Shown in pieces: positions 1-8,087 of a stretch of 64,000 bases of DNA. The position numbers and the translations under genes were made by a program. Source of the DNA: Amycolatopsis sp. QT-25 (GTDB lineage Bacteria; Actinomycetota; Actinomycetes; Mycobacteriales; Pseudonocardiaceae); the NCBI RefSeq assembly GCF_029369745.1, contig NZ_CP120210.1, positions 2,294,001 through 2,358,000 of the forward strand, written 5' to 3'. The notes below the pieces were generated by a model. It did not search any database. It was not told the origin of the DNA and saw only the letters and a program-made list of their open reading frames with translations. How positions within the stretch are numbered: the stretch's first letter is position 1; every line of letters begins with the position of its first letter.

Positions 1-929
1 GGCTCGGCGACCGGGTACTGGCCACCGACCCGACGACCGGCCTCACCCAGGCCCGGCCGGTGATCAACCTCATCCCCGGTCAGGGCCTGAAGGAACTGGT
101 ACGGATCACCGTCGACACCGACGGTGACCAGGGCAACGCCACCGGCACCGTCACGGCCACTGACAAGCACCCGTTCTGGGTCGCCGACACCGGCCACTGG
201 ACCGACGCCGAAGACCTCGACCGCGGCCACCTGCTCCGCACCCCCGACGGCCGCCTCCTGGAAGTCGTCGCCGTGCACGAATGGACACAACACCAACAGG
301 TACACAACCTCACCATCGAAGGCCTGCACACCTACTACGTCAACGCTGGCGGCCAAGACATCCTCACCCACAACGCGGATGAGGAGGACTGTGGCGCTGA
401 CGATGGTCCCGAAGGCCGGAATCTACGCGGCAAAGACCCGCTTGTTCCTGATGATGCGGAGACCAGCAGCCGCGACCGCTCCCAGCCGTCCGCTGGCACG
501 CCTAACCATTCACACGACGAGCCACCCAGCGTCACTGCGGCCCGTCGGGAACTGCCGCCCCCGGTGGTCAGAAACTCCGGCGCCAAGACTCACGGCAGGT
601 GGACCACCTCCGGCGAGCCGGACCGGCTCGAACCCATCATCAGCGGCACGCAGGACGACATGTATGACGAAACCGTGCGCTACCTGGAAAAGTTGGGGCT
701 CCAGCGCTACGCGATCGCCTCCCACGTGGAGACGAAGCTCGCCGTGTACATGGCCCGCACCGGCCTACGGGACGTCACCGTTACGATCAATCACGTTCCG
801 TGCCGAGGCCCGCTCGGGTGCGACACCCTGCTCCCCACCATTCTGCCCGAGGGAGCGCGGCTCACCGTGTATGGAACCGCCAAGGACGGCACACCAACGG
901 TGAACACCTACACAGGAAGGCGGAAATGA
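1..929 (+). CDS. Polymorphic toxin C-terminus: Hint domain plus DddA-like (SCP1.201) deaminase, 5' partial
   Basis: The reading frame is open from base 3, so the gene begins before the window. The first part is a Hint (intein-like) autoprocessing domain: it has the TDKHPFWV block and ends in YYVNAGGQDILTHN near base 374, where such domains cleave. A linker rich in Ser, Pro and acidic residues follows. The last 100 or so residues resemble the SCP1.201/DddA deaminase toxins, with the HVE motif (His codon at 723) and two zinc-ligand cysteines in PCRGPLGC (codons at 801 and 819), followed by LLPTILPEGARLTVYG. Members of this family deaminate cytosine in DNA or nucleotides of rival cells. The next gene, overlapping by four bases, is an immunity gene. 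The secretion and delivery modules lie upstream, outside the window. The exact nucleic-acid target is inferred only from the family. Confidence 0.88.
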   Translation, partial: LGDRVLATDPTTGLTQARPVINLIPGQGLKELVRITVDTDGDQGNATGTVTATDKHPFWVADTGHWTDAEDLDRGHLLRTPDGRLLEVVAVHEWTQHQQVHNLTIEGLHTYYVNAGGQDILTHNADEEDCGADDGPEGRNLRGKDPLVPDDAETSSRDRSQPSAGTPNHSHDEPPSVTAARRELPPPVVRNSGAKTHGRWTTSGEPDRLEPIISGTQDDMYDETVRYLEKLGLQRYAIASHVETKLAVYMARTGLRDVTVTINHVPCRGPLGCDTLLPTILPEGARLTVYGTAKDGTPTVNTYTGRRK

Positions 930-1366
930 TGATCGAGGCGTGGTACGACAACCACATCGACACCCCCGTCACCGTCACCACAGCAGCTGAGCTCGACGCC
1001 GTCCTTGACGAGGTCGCCGCTGGCGGACCGCTGCAAATGGCTCAGCTCATCACCGACGGAGACATCGGCAAACCACACCTGTTCGTCGGCCTCAACGACG
1101 ACCGAGGGACCTTGCGCTACTCGAGCGACGACGCCGGCATCCTCTACAGCCAGAACACCGGCACCCCGTTCCCGCTCCCGGAATGGGGCGAGGTCATCTA
1201 CTACTTCGAAAGCGCCGACTTCCAGTACCCTAACGACTCGGAAATCCCTGTCAGCAAGGTCCGCGCAGCAGCCCACGACTTCCTGACAACCGGCGGCGTC
1301 CAGCCGCCGGCAGGGATCACGTGGGCCGAAGAAACCATCCCGGCGATCAACCCACCCACGGCGTAA
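926..1366 (+). CDS. Imm1-family immunity protein
   Basis: This 146-residue acidic protein should bind and neutralise the deaminase toxin encoded just before it. It starts WYDNHIDTPVTVTTAAELD and ends with the RAAAHDFLTTGG and ITWAEE segments typical of Imm1. The ATG at 926 overlaps the toxin stop (927-929), which indicates translational coupling. An AGGAAGG ribosome binding site lies at 914-920, and a second in-frame ATG at 929 is also possible. Imm1 proteins are the usual partners of SCP1.201/DddA-type deaminases, so the pairing supports both calls. Confidence 0.85.
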   Translation: MMIEAWYDNHIDTPVTVTTAAELDAVLDEVAAGGPLQMAQLITDGDIGKPHLFVGLNDDRGTLRYSSDDAGILYSQNTGTPFPLPEWGEVIYYFESADFQYPNDSEIPVSKVRAAAHDFLTTGGVQPPAGITWAEETIPAINPPTA

Positions 1367-1921
1367 CGTTTCCGCGAGGCCAACGTCGGGCATGTCCAAC
1401 GCACGGCAGGCAGTACGACCGGGCCGCGGCCAAGGGCAGGCCCCGCACTGATCGGGCCCGCCGGAAGCACCGACTGCCTCGATAGGGCGGATGCGGGGCG
1501 GAGTCTGGCTAACGTCGCCGGGATGCCCCGGGCCAGGCCCGCTGCTGGTCCTGGTGCTTGACGCCGGTGACTCGTTCGTCACCTGCGCGACGCCGGCGGT
1601 GTCGTCCTGGCCACGATCGTGGCGCGCTGCTCGGCGGCCTGCTTGGAGCGACCGCCAGCCGCTGTCGACACCTGGTCGCCAACGCGTCGGCAACGGCTTC
1701 GTCGCTGCAGCCCCGTGACTGGGGCCCGGTGCAGCCACTCCAATAGGGCTGCCTTTGATCTCCGTTCACGCGTCTTACGGGGCGTTCAGATCCGCCGCTC
1801 GTGGGCCTGCGGCCACCAGCCGATCAGGGTTAGTTAGTCCACACAACCGACCATGATCAACTGGTGGCCGCACCTGTCTGCAGGCACCCCACCAGGGACA
1901 TCACGAAGTCCGGCTGGAGTA
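1367..1921. other. 555-base stretch with no supported gene
   Basis: No reading frame here has a plausible start with a ribosome binding site or a recognisable protein signature. Open frames exist on both strands but look like GC-driven noise. The stretch separates the toxin/immunity pair from the eroded region that follows. Confidence 0.5.
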
Positions 1922-2269
1922 CTAGCCGCCGAGACGCTGCCTTGTGGCTTGCTTGTGGCGACGTGAAAGCCTGCTGGCCAGGTAGGCCATGTAACCGATC
2001 AGCACGACCAGGCCCGAGATGAAGAGGAACGCTAGTGTGCGAATGTAGCCAGTGAAGGTTGTCGGGCCGTCTCTCATCGCCAGGATCGGCAGGACGATCC
2101 CAACGATCGTGGGATAGAGCAGGACACATATGCCGATCCAGAGCTGTTTGTCGGGTCCCTTCGTAGTCAAGATCGTGCCCGATTGTGTTTCGTGCCTTGA
2201 AGAACCTGCCGAGCGTTCGATCTGAGCGACTGGGAGCTGGGTGTTCGAGATCCCGAGCGTGTCGCGCAC
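1922..2269 (-). CDS. Hypothetical two-helix membrane protein
   Basis: The 115-residue product has two clear hydrophobic helices: LWIGICVLLYPTIVGIVLPI near residues 43-65 and LAFLFISGLVVLIGYMAYLA near residues 84-103. A basic C-terminal tail (RLSRRHKQATRQR) follows and should face the cytoplasm. No family was recognised. The N-terminal 40 residues are hydrophilic and the chosen ATG lacks a strong ribosome binding site, so the true start may be further inside. The start region also overlaps a decayed fragment on the other strand. The membrane-protein character is visible; the function is unknown. Confidence 0.4.
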   Translation of the reverse strand: MRDTLGISNTQLPVAQIERSAGSSRHETQSGTILTTKGPDKQLWIGICVLLYPTIVGIVLPILAMRDGPTTFTGYIRTLAFLFISGLVVLIGYMAYLASRLSRRHKQATRQRLGG

Positions 2270-2443
2270 TCGGGCTTTGACGTCACTGCTGCCCTACAAG
2301 CTGGCCTCGGTGCGAACGTCAATGTAGACCTTGATGATCTGTTGCCGGATTGGATGACGCGGCAACTGCTTCGAGCTCAAGCTTCAAGTGCTGCGGATTT
2401 CATGCCCTACGCTGTCTCCGATTGGGCTCCGTTGCCGACGTAG
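2240..2443 (+). pseudogene. C-terminal fragment of an unidentified gene
   Basis: The plus-strand frame ending at TAG 2441-2443 reads as coherent protein: GFDVTAALQAGLGANVNVDL, then DDLLPDWMTRQLLRAQ, and finally ADFMPYAVSDWAPLPT. It has no start codon or upstream continuation that makes sense, so it looks like the surviving 3' end of a longer gene. The family was not recognised. It sits about 110 bases before a tRNA-like fragment in a region of general decay. Confidence 0.45.
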
Positions 2444-2550
2444 AGCCCGATACAGGCCGACACACAGCGACACTCGGCCCGGGCTCAAGCTGGCGTTGAC
2501 CTGCACAAACCGGCAGAATTTAGCATTCGACGACATTGGCTGACATGCTG

Positions 2551-2602
2551 GAGCTGCGGTCTCATGATCCCTTGGCCGTCGGTTCGAGCCCGACCCGGCC
2601 CA
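2551..2602 (+). pseudogene. tRNA-Met-like 3' half (attachment-site scar candidate)
   Basis: The 3' half of a tRNA is visible. There is an anticodon-loop-like CTCATGA with CAT at 2563-2565. A perfect T arm follows (GTCGG 2578-2582, loop TTCGAGC, CCGAC 2590-2594), then the acceptor strand CCGGCCC (2595-2601) and an A discriminator. The 5' half (GGGCCGG, D arm) is absent upstream and the anticodon stem has mismatches, so it is not functional. Partial 3' tRNA copies are the usual footprint of integrases that use tRNA genes as attachment sites. Antisense translation of such sequence gives the misleading peptide GRVGLEPTAKGS, which is not a gene. Confidence 0.6.
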
Positions 2603-2904
2603 CAACATCAACATCGCTGCCGACCTGCGGGAATGGTGGTGCTTCGGCGGCAATTTCGCCTCTGCGTTGATCGCGGCTGGGCTCCGTTATGTCTCCGTTT
2701 GCTCCGGTGTGCTCATAGGCGGAGAAGTGCTTTGCGGAGCCGGTTGGTGGCGTAGCAGCGCGGTCGCCGGCCGATTCGGAGGTTCCAGGAGGATTCCGAC
2801 TGGGCTTTGAGGCGTGACCTGCTGTATGGCGCCAGTCCTTCGTTTCCGGTGACGACCAGGGAATCGACTGGCATCTGCCATTCGTCTGGCCGTATTGCGG
2901 TTGA

Positions 2905-3370
2905 TTACGGGCTGATGACGATCCGCTGTTGGCGCAGGGAAAGGTCAGTGACCTCGCTTTGAGCAGCGAGTTCCCGGGTGAGTCGAGTGTTTTGGATGGT
3001 AAGCCACCGGATGTGTTCTTCGTAGAGTTCCACATGCAGAAGCAGTTGTTCGTTCTCGTGTCGCAGTTTGGTGATTCGCTCGCGTAACTCGTGCGTTGGT
3101 GTGGGTGCCGACGGCGCTGCGGGGTTCGGCTGTCGACGGATGCGGCGCGGAATCGGTCAACGAGGACGGGGTGGTTGCGGTAGAGCGTGAGCCGGGAGAT
3201 ACCAGCCCGTTCGGCCAGTGCGCTGACGCTGGGGCGAGTCGTACCGGCGCGTGCCTCGGCGAGCAGTCGATCGGCGATCGCTTGGATCTGGGCTTCGGTG
3301 GGCGTGGCACGGTGAATGATCTGTTCGCGGCGCAGGCGCAGGCGCAGGCGCAGGCGCAGGCGCAGGCGCA
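2905..3370 (-). pseudogene. DUF6262-like transposon/integrase accessory protein, frameshifted
   Basis: The N-terminal part (ATPTEAQIQAIADRLLAEAR, then SVSALAERAGISRLTLYRNH) is a helix-turn-helix typical of small proteins encoded beside transposon or integrase genes. The matching C-terminal coiled coil (ELRERITKLRHENEQLL, then IRWLTIQNTRLTRELAAQ) is in another frame and ends at TAA 2905-2907. One base was therefore gained or lost around 3085-3095. The upstream edge runs into a hexanucleotide repeat, and no convincing start codon is visible. The DUF6262 assignment is from pattern memory. Confidence 0.6.
3331..3366. repeat. Six perfect tandem copies of CGCAGG
   Basis: Bases 3331-3366 consist of six CGCAGG units followed by an imperfect seventh (CGCACG). 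On the minus strand they read as an Arg-Leu repeat fused to the front of the DUF6262-like frame. The unit is divisible by three, so copy-number slippage would not shift the frame. Confidence 0.9.
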
Positions 3371-4194
3371 CGCGCGCGTGGGGTGCGAGCGCGTCCCCGG
3401 CCGCCAATGTGCTGTCCACTGTGGTCAGATGCTCCTGCCAGGCGTCGTGGTTGTCGGCGGTGAGCGCGACGGTGAACAACGCTGCGCCATCTCCGACGGG
3501 GTCGAGAAGCAGGGGCCCGATCTCGGTGTTCAGGTAGTTCTGGACAAAGCGGTAGAGGTGGCCGCCGCCGGTCTGCCGGTCTGCGGTTCGGACGACTCGG
3601 GACATGGCCCGGATACCAGCGATTGTCTGCGTCGAGCTCTGCCGGACAGTTCGCGACACGACGGCCGGGGACAACGGCGGTCGTTGTGGGGCCAGAGCAG
3701 GCATCTGTGGCCCAGGCTGATCGTTGGAGCAGAAATCCAGCTCGGCTTCGGTGGCACCCGCCTCGGCCCTCCGCAACGCCACGGACTGGTTTGCCCCGGC
3801 AACGGCGGTATTGCTTCCCCCATCAACGAGTTCAGTGACTTGTTGACGGGTGAGGTTGAGCATGCGGGTGTTTGTCGCGCAGACGAGTCGTTGCTCATTC
3901 GCTCTTGGCCGCCTTGAGGTGCGTCAACAATGCGGTGCGGCGGCAATGATCGACCAGGTCGGCTTCAGCGGTGACGGCTGTGGGTTAACACCTGCCCATG
4001 AGGTCAGTTCGCGAGATATTGTCCGAATTCGGTTCGCCTGATCGGCGGTTCTTCGAGTCGACTTCGTGATTCGGGTCACAATCGTGCGCAAGGTGTGTCG
4101 CGTGCCTGGTCGCGGTCGCACCGGTTCACCGTCCGGCGAGGGGCGGCGACCGCACCGCGACGAGTGATGGGTGGAACCTCAGGTTGTGAGTGGT
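3371..4194. other. Unassigned stretch, probably remains of a mobile element
   Basis: Minus-strand frames contain coherent segments such as HLYRFVQNYLNTEIGPLLL and LTADNHDAWQEHLTTVDSTL (about 3410-3560), and DLVDHCRRTALLTHLKAAKS near 3905-3965. These are in different frames and cannot be joined into one intact gene. They lie upstream, in the transcription direction, of the DUF6262-like pseudogene and could be remains of its partner gene. No family was recognised. Confidence 0.35.
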
Positions 4195-4219
4195 TAGTAA
4201 CTACTTCCTGCTAGCCTAG
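4195..4219 (+). promoter_or_regulatory. Two short palindromes in front of the tetR/MFS operon (operator candidate)
   Basis: TAGTAACTA (4195-4203) and CTAGCCTAG (4211-4219) are 9-base palindromes, each with one unpaired central base. They lie just ahead of the ATG at 4225. TetR repressors commonly control their own operon through such sites next to the start. No clean ribosome binding site is present, so the message may be leaderless. Confidence 0.4.
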
Positions 4220-4224
4220 CCGCT

Positions 4225-4809
4225 ATGAGTACGGACGCTGTCGAGCGCATGTCCGCCTCGCAGCGGCGCGAACAGCTGCTGAAGCTCGCGGCCGAAGAAT
4301 TCGCCGCAGCCGGGCTTCATGGCGCCTCCACGGAGGCGCTCGCCCGTCGCGCGGGGATCTCGCAGGCCTACGTTTTCCGGTTGTTCGGCACCAAGAAGGC
4401 CCTGTTCCTCCAGGTGGTGCAGCGTGCGTTCGCGCGGCTCATCGAGGGTATGGACCACGCCGCCGAGCACACCTCCGGGGTGGAGCCGATCGCAGTCATG
4501 GGCGCGTATTACGACCGCGCCTTGGCCGACCGTACGGATCTCCTGGTGCAGCTGCAGGCCTTCGCCGCCTGCGGCGACAGCGAGGTCCGCGAGGTGGTGC
4601 GCGACCACATGGCCAGGATGTGGGCGGCGACCGCGGACCACACCGGCATGCCGCCGGTGGCCGTGAAGAGCTTCGTCGCCTACGGCATGTTGCTCAACGT
4701 CGCCGCCGCGCTGGACGTCGACGACGTCGACGCGGAGTGGGCACGCGGCCTTCGCACCCGCATCCACGCGGGACTGTTCGAGCACCTGACCGAGGAGACC
4801 AACCAGTGA
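4225..4809 (+). CDS. TetR-family transcriptional regulator
   Basis: This 194-residue protein has a typical TetR N-terminal helix-turn-helix. It runs RREQLLKLAAEEFAAAGLHG, then STEALARRAGISQAYVFRLF and GTKKALFLQVV, within about residues 12-60. The C-terminal ligand-binding half is all-helical and unassigned. The gene ends in a GTGA overlap with the following drug-exporter-like gene, so the two form one operon. The usual role is repression of the exporter until a ligand binds. Short palindromes directly upstream of the start are candidate operators. The ligand cannot be read from sequence. Confidence 0.92.
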   Translation: MSTDAVERMSASQRREQLLKLAAEEFAAAGLHGASTEALARRAGISQAYVFRLFGTKKALFLQVVQRAFARLIEGMDHAAEHTSGVEPIAVMGAYYDRALADRTDLLVQLQAFAACGDSEVREVVRDHMARMWAATADHTGMPPVAVKSFVAYGMLLNVAAALDVDDVDAEWARGLRTRIHAGLFEHLTEETNQ

Positions 4810-6239
4810 GTGCTCCCATGAAGCCTGAGGCGGGCCAGGTGGAGGAGACCGGCCTCGGTGGTACCACCCTGGTGGCGGCACTGGTCTTCATCGCCCTGGT
4901 GGTCGCGGCGATCGGGAGCTTGGGCGCACCGCTGATCACGTCCGTGGCCAAGGACTACGACGTGTCGCTGTCCGACGCGCAGTGGACGCTGACCATCACG
5001 CTGCTGACCGGTGCCGTGGCCACCCCGCTGCTCGGCCGCCTGGGATCCGCCCATCGGCGGCGAAAAGTCGTCCTGGTCACCCTGGTCCTCGTGGCGTTGG
5101 GCAGCGTGGCCACTGTCGTTCCCGCGCCGTTCGTGGTGCTGCTGCTCGGCCGTGCCGCGCAGGGGGTCGGCCTGGGGCTGACCGCGCTGATGATGGCCAC
5201 CGCCCGCCAGCACCTCGGCGACCGCTCGGCGAGCACGATCGCGATGCTGTCGGTGGCCTCTACTGTCGGCATCGGCGTCGGCTACCCGATCGCGAGCCTG
5301 CTGGCCCAGTTCGGCGGCGTACGCGTGGCCTACCTGCTCGGCGTGGTGGTCGCCGTCGCCGCGCTTCTCATCGCCGTGGTCGCCATCCCGCGCGACACCT
5401 CCACCGCACCCGCGAAGGAGCCGGTGGACTGGTGGGGCGCGTCCCTGCTCTCCGTCGGCCTGGTGGCGGTGCTCGTGGTGACCAGCCAGTCGAGTTGGTG
5501 GTCCAGCAACCCGCTGCCGGTCGTGTTGATCCTGCTTGCCGGTGCCGCGGTACTGGCCGCTTGGGTCGTCGTCGAGCGGAAGGTGGCGCGCCCGTTGGTG
5601 GACCTGACCGCGCTGCGGCATCCGGCCGTCGCGGGAGCCAATGTGGTCATGTTCGTCTCCGGTGTCGCCATGTACTTGCTCTTCACTTTGATCACCCGCT
5701 TCGTGCAGACCCCCTCGCAGGTCGGCTACGGCTATGGGCTCAGTGAGGTCGAGGCGGGCCTGGTGCTGGTCCCGTTCTCGGCGCTGGGTTTCGTCGCGGG
5801 CCGTGTGATGCCGAAGATGCGGCAGAAGGTCAGCCCGTTCGGCCTGCTGACCGCCAACGGTTTCGTGATCGCCTTCGCCTGCGTCTTGTTCGCCGGCGTC
5901 CGCGGCGGGGGCGTGGGGTGGCCGATCGTGATCATGGGCGTGTTGGGCTTCGGCGTCGGCGGCTTCTCCGCGGTGATGCCACAGGCGATCCTGACGGTCA
6001 CCCCGGCCGAGGAGACCGCCGCCGCGATGAGCGTCAACCAGGTCGTGCGCTCGGCTGGGTTTTCCCTCGGCAGCGCGGTCAGCGGCCTGATCTTGGCCGC
6101 GCACACCGCGACCGGAAGCTTCGCCCCCACCGATTCCGGCTATTCCATCGCCGCCTGGACAGCCGGCGTGCTGGCACTGGTCACCATCGTGCTGGCGGCC
6201 GGAATCAACGCCTCCCGGAGAAAACAGCACCATTCATGA
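4806..6239 (+). CDS. MFS multidrug exporter, DHA2-type (14 helices)
   Basis: The 477-residue membrane protein starts at GTG 4806, which overlaps the tetR stop (4807-4809). ATG 4818 is an alternative start. Many hydrophobic helices follow, beginning LVAALVFIALVVAAIGSLGA. The cytoplasmic loop LLGRLGSAHRRRKVVL is the MFS motif-A region and LLLGRAAQGVGLGLTALMM follows it. Length and helix number fit the proton-driven DHA2 family, which exports drugs and antibiotics. Linkage to the TetR gene suggests ligand-inducible efflux. The substrate is unknown. There is no obvious tie to the distant NRPS cluster. Confidence 0.9.
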   Translation: MSAPMKPEAGQVEETGLGGTTLVAALVFIALVVAAIGSLGAPLITSVAKDYDVSLSDAQWTLTITLLTGAVATPLLGRLGSAHRRRKVVLVTLVLVALGSVATVVPAPFVVLLLGRAAQGVGLGLTALMMATARQHLGDRSASTIAMLSVASTVGIGVGYPIASLLAQFGGVRVAYLLGVVVAVAALLIAVVAIPRDTSTAPAKEPVDWWGASLLSVGLVAVLVVTSQSSWWSSNPLPVVLILLAGAAVLAAWVVVERKVARPLVDLTALRHPAVAGANVVMFVSGVAMYLLFTLITRFVQTPSQVGYGYGLSEVEAGLVLVPFSALGFVAGRVMPKMRQKVSPFGLLTANGFVIAFACVLFAGVRGGGVGWPIVIMGVLGFGVGGFSAVMPQAILTVTPAEETAAAMSVNQVVRSAGFSLGSAVSGLILAAHTATGSFAPTDSGYSIAAWTAGVLALVTIVLAAGINASRRKQHHS

Positions 6240-6578
6240 CAATGTGAACGGCCGGCGGATTCACGAAAGCCCAAAGCCCGCATCTGAGTGCCACGTTCGA
6301 TGACATGCGGCTCGAGACCGTTCGGAAGGCCCTCGGCCGCCGTCTTGAGAACGCCTGAAGCCCTGCGACAACAGATGGTGCGCATTTTCCACCCACACGT
6401 CTACCGCACCTCGGACCGCGCGTCCAGGTCATCGCGCCCGAGCAATTCATCGCCCACCTGACCGACACGATTCAGGAGATGGCCGTCTCTATCCGCCCCG
6501 CCGAATGTCAATCGGTTCACGCGAACGAGTGAAAGCTCGTCAGGCTGTGCGTGGCTGCGGGAGGTTTCATGTCGCCTG
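6240..6578. other. No supported gene
   Basis: Short stretches such as DMRLETVRKALGRRLENA on the plus strand (about 6300-6358) look protein-like but have no start or continuation. I cannot assign anything here. The stretch joins the exporter gene to the truncated gene that follows. Confidence 0.4.
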
Positions 6579-6854
6579 ATGCGCTGCATCGCACTGGTTG
6601 TGGTTGTGGACGTGGAGCAATTCAGCGGCCGGAAGAACCTGGAACAGAGGAATGTGCGCAACGCCGTCTATGCGGCCTTGGCTCATGCGCTCGGCTCGCA
6701 CTGGAGCACCTGCCATCGCGAAGACCGAGGTGACGGTGTGTTTCTTCTGGCGCCGGCGGATGAGGATGGCGATGCATGCTGGGGAAGTTCTGCTCGACGC
6801 GCACAAACGGCGGGGCGTGTCATGGCAACGGCTCTGGCGCACTTTCGGTGGTGA
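6579..6854 (+). pseudogene. Fragment of a cyclase-like actinobacterial regulatory protein
   Basis: Residues MRCIALVVVVDVEQFSGR, then RNVRNAVYAALAHALGSHW and CHREDRGDGVFLLAPADE, match my memory of the N-terminal third of a common actinobacterial protein with a nucleotide-cyclase-like fold. Those proteins start with a VVDxExFS segment and carry HEDRGDGVFVL. After about 65 residues the frame degenerates, and an ISL3 transposase fragment starts 50 bases after its end. The gene is therefore truncated, probably by that insertion. Confidence 0.5.
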
Positions 6855-6903
6855 TGCGGTGGTCCCCGACAGGGACAGGGTGAGGGGCTTGCCATGATCG
6901 TTT

Positions 6904-7083
6904 GTGGCTGAGGTGGCGAAGCTGGTCGGTGCTGTGTTCTCGGGGCTTTCGGCGCTGTCGATCGAGGGGGTCGAGAATGCCGGCGATGTGATCGTGGTCC
7001 GGGCTTCAACCAGGGGTGATGCCGTGGCGTGTCCTGCTTGTGGGACGCCGACGGGCCGGGTTCATGCCTTCCATGAGCGAGTC
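6904..7083 (+). mobile_element. ISL3-family transposase 5' remnant
   Basis: About 180 bases encode the transposase N-terminus with its Cys-x2-Cys zinc ribbon (PACGTPTGRVHAFHE). The catalytic DDE part is missing, so it cannot transpose. It begins about 50 bases after a truncated cyclase-like gene and runs in frame into an unrelated gene. This points to an insertion followed by deletion. Confidence 0.65.
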
Positions 7084-7785
7084 CCCCTTCCCGCCGCGCC
7101 GGTCGGCCGGGTGATCCCCGAGCACCCGGACAGGCTGCGCGAAGTGGGCCGACTCTGCTGGGAAGCGGTCTACCAGAGCAAAGAGGTGATCGAGGTACGA
7201 GTCACGCGGGCCGGACTGCCCAGGGCCCGATGGTCGTTCTTCGAAGCCCCGTCAGTCGGTTCCGCTCGCGTGCAGTCCTTGATCGGCGCGATCCACGCCG
7301 AGGCGGAACGCTCGTGGATCGCGCCGCCCAAGGAGATCGTGGACATCCACGCCGGACAAATCGGGAGCCGCGCCGGAAGCTACAACCAGTACTTCGCCAC
7401 GCTGGTCTTCGTCAACGGCGAGACCCGGCCGCTGGGCTACGCCGTCCTGAACTCGCTGGTGCGCCTCTGCCAGACGACGGACCTCCCGTCGAAGGTGCTG
7501 TGCCAGATCACGCCCGCCTTCTTGCGGCCCTCCGTGGCATTCCTCGGCTACTGCGGCCTCGACAAGCTGCTGCGCTGGACCGAAGAGACCATGGCTCTGC
7601 TGCAGGAACTGGAGTCCAAGGCCGAATACCTCGCCCTGATCTCAACGCTGGCGTTCTACGTCAACCTGCTCAACGCCTGGAACCTCCACTTCTTCCCCTG
7701 GCGGCACGCTCACGGGCACGAGTTCTACGACACAGCGGAAATCGTTGGGAACAGTCAATTCCCACCGGAAGGAACAGCTCGATGA
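6904..7785 (+). CDS. Chimeric ORF: ISL3 transposase N-terminus fused to a helical-bundle protein
   Basis: The first 60 or so residues are the start of an ISL3-family transposase (VFSGLSALSIEGVENAGD, then the zinc-ribbon piece ACPACGTPTGRVHAFHERV). Around residue 60 the frame switches, without a stop, to a different protein of about 230 residues. Recognisable pieces are IVDIHAGQIGSRAGSYNQYF, ATLVFVNGETRPLGYAVL and YLALISTLAFYVNLLNAW. The second part resembles what I recall of the cucumopine-synthase C-terminal helical-bundle family, but this is uncertain. It overlaps the next gene by four bases (ATGA), so the native second half was probably in an operon with it. Its original start has been replaced by the IS fragment. 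Confidence 0.6.
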   Translation: MAEVAKLVGAVFSGLSALSIEGVENAGDVIVVRASTRGDAVACPACGTPTGRVHAFHERVPLPAAPVGRVIPEHPDRLREVGRLCWEAVYQSKEVIEVRVTRAGLPRARWSFFEAPSVGSARVQSLIGAIHAEAERSWIAPPKEIVDIHAGQIGSRAGSYNQYFATLVFVNGETRPLGYAVLNSLVRLCQTTDLPSKVLCQITPAFLRPSVAFLGYCGLDKLLRWTEETMALLQELESKAEYLALISTLAFYVNLLNAWNLHFFPWRHAHGHEFYDTAEIVGNSQFPPEGTAR

Positions 7786-8087
7786 ACGCTTCGTGCTATA
7801 CCTTGTCGATCTTCCGCCCCCGACAAGGGAAAGAAGAGGAGGCGCTCGCGACCTGGAAGAAGCTGATCGAATACTTCCACACCCTGCCACACCCACCGTC
7901 CGGCCGCGGAGTGGTGATGCGCAGCTTCGACACCGAAGGCAAGTACGCTTCCTTCTGCCCCTGGTCCGCCCGGGAGCACGTGGAGCTCGTGCGGGCCGAC
8001 AGCGGCGCCCGGGCCATCATCGAGGTGCTGCTGGAACTGACCGAGGCCGACGCGGGCCCCTACGAGGTGGTAAACCTCGTCGGCTGA
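7782..8087 (+). CDS. Small antibiotic-biosynthesis-monooxygenase-like (dimeric alpha/beta barrel) protein
   Basis: The 101-residue product starts NASCYTLSIFRPRQGKEEEA and continues with LIEYFHTLPHPPSGRG and a strand-like VVMRSFDTEGKYASFCPW. The size and the YTLSIF / RPRQGKEEEALATWKK start fit small ABM/EthD-type folds, which act as oxygenases, cyclases or carrier-like proteins. It starts at ATG 7782, overlapping the upstream stop, with a GGAAGGAAC ribosome binding site at 7766-7774. Coupling to the preceding helical-bundle protein suggests a joint function. I cannot assign a reaction. Confidence 0.6.
   Translation: MNASCYTLSIFRPRQGKEEEALATWKKLIEYFHTLPHPPSGRGVVMRSFDTEGKYASFCPWSAREHVELVRADSGARAIIEVLLELTEADAGPYEVVNLVG

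Noticed and set aside
2562..3863. 433-codon minus-strand frame ending GRVGLEPTAKGS
   Set aside because: The tail is antisense translation of the tRNA 3' fragment and the middle contains the hexamer repeat. It is a chance fusion of pieces in mixed frames.
3096..3917. Plus-strand frame with an Ala-Gln repeat
   Set aside because: The repeat comes from CGCAGG copies; the frame has no domain and opposes the DUF6262-like pseudogene.
4680..6233. Long minus-strand frame opposite the MFS gene
   Set aside because: Gln/Arg/His/Asp-rich antisense noise opposite a clear membrane protein.
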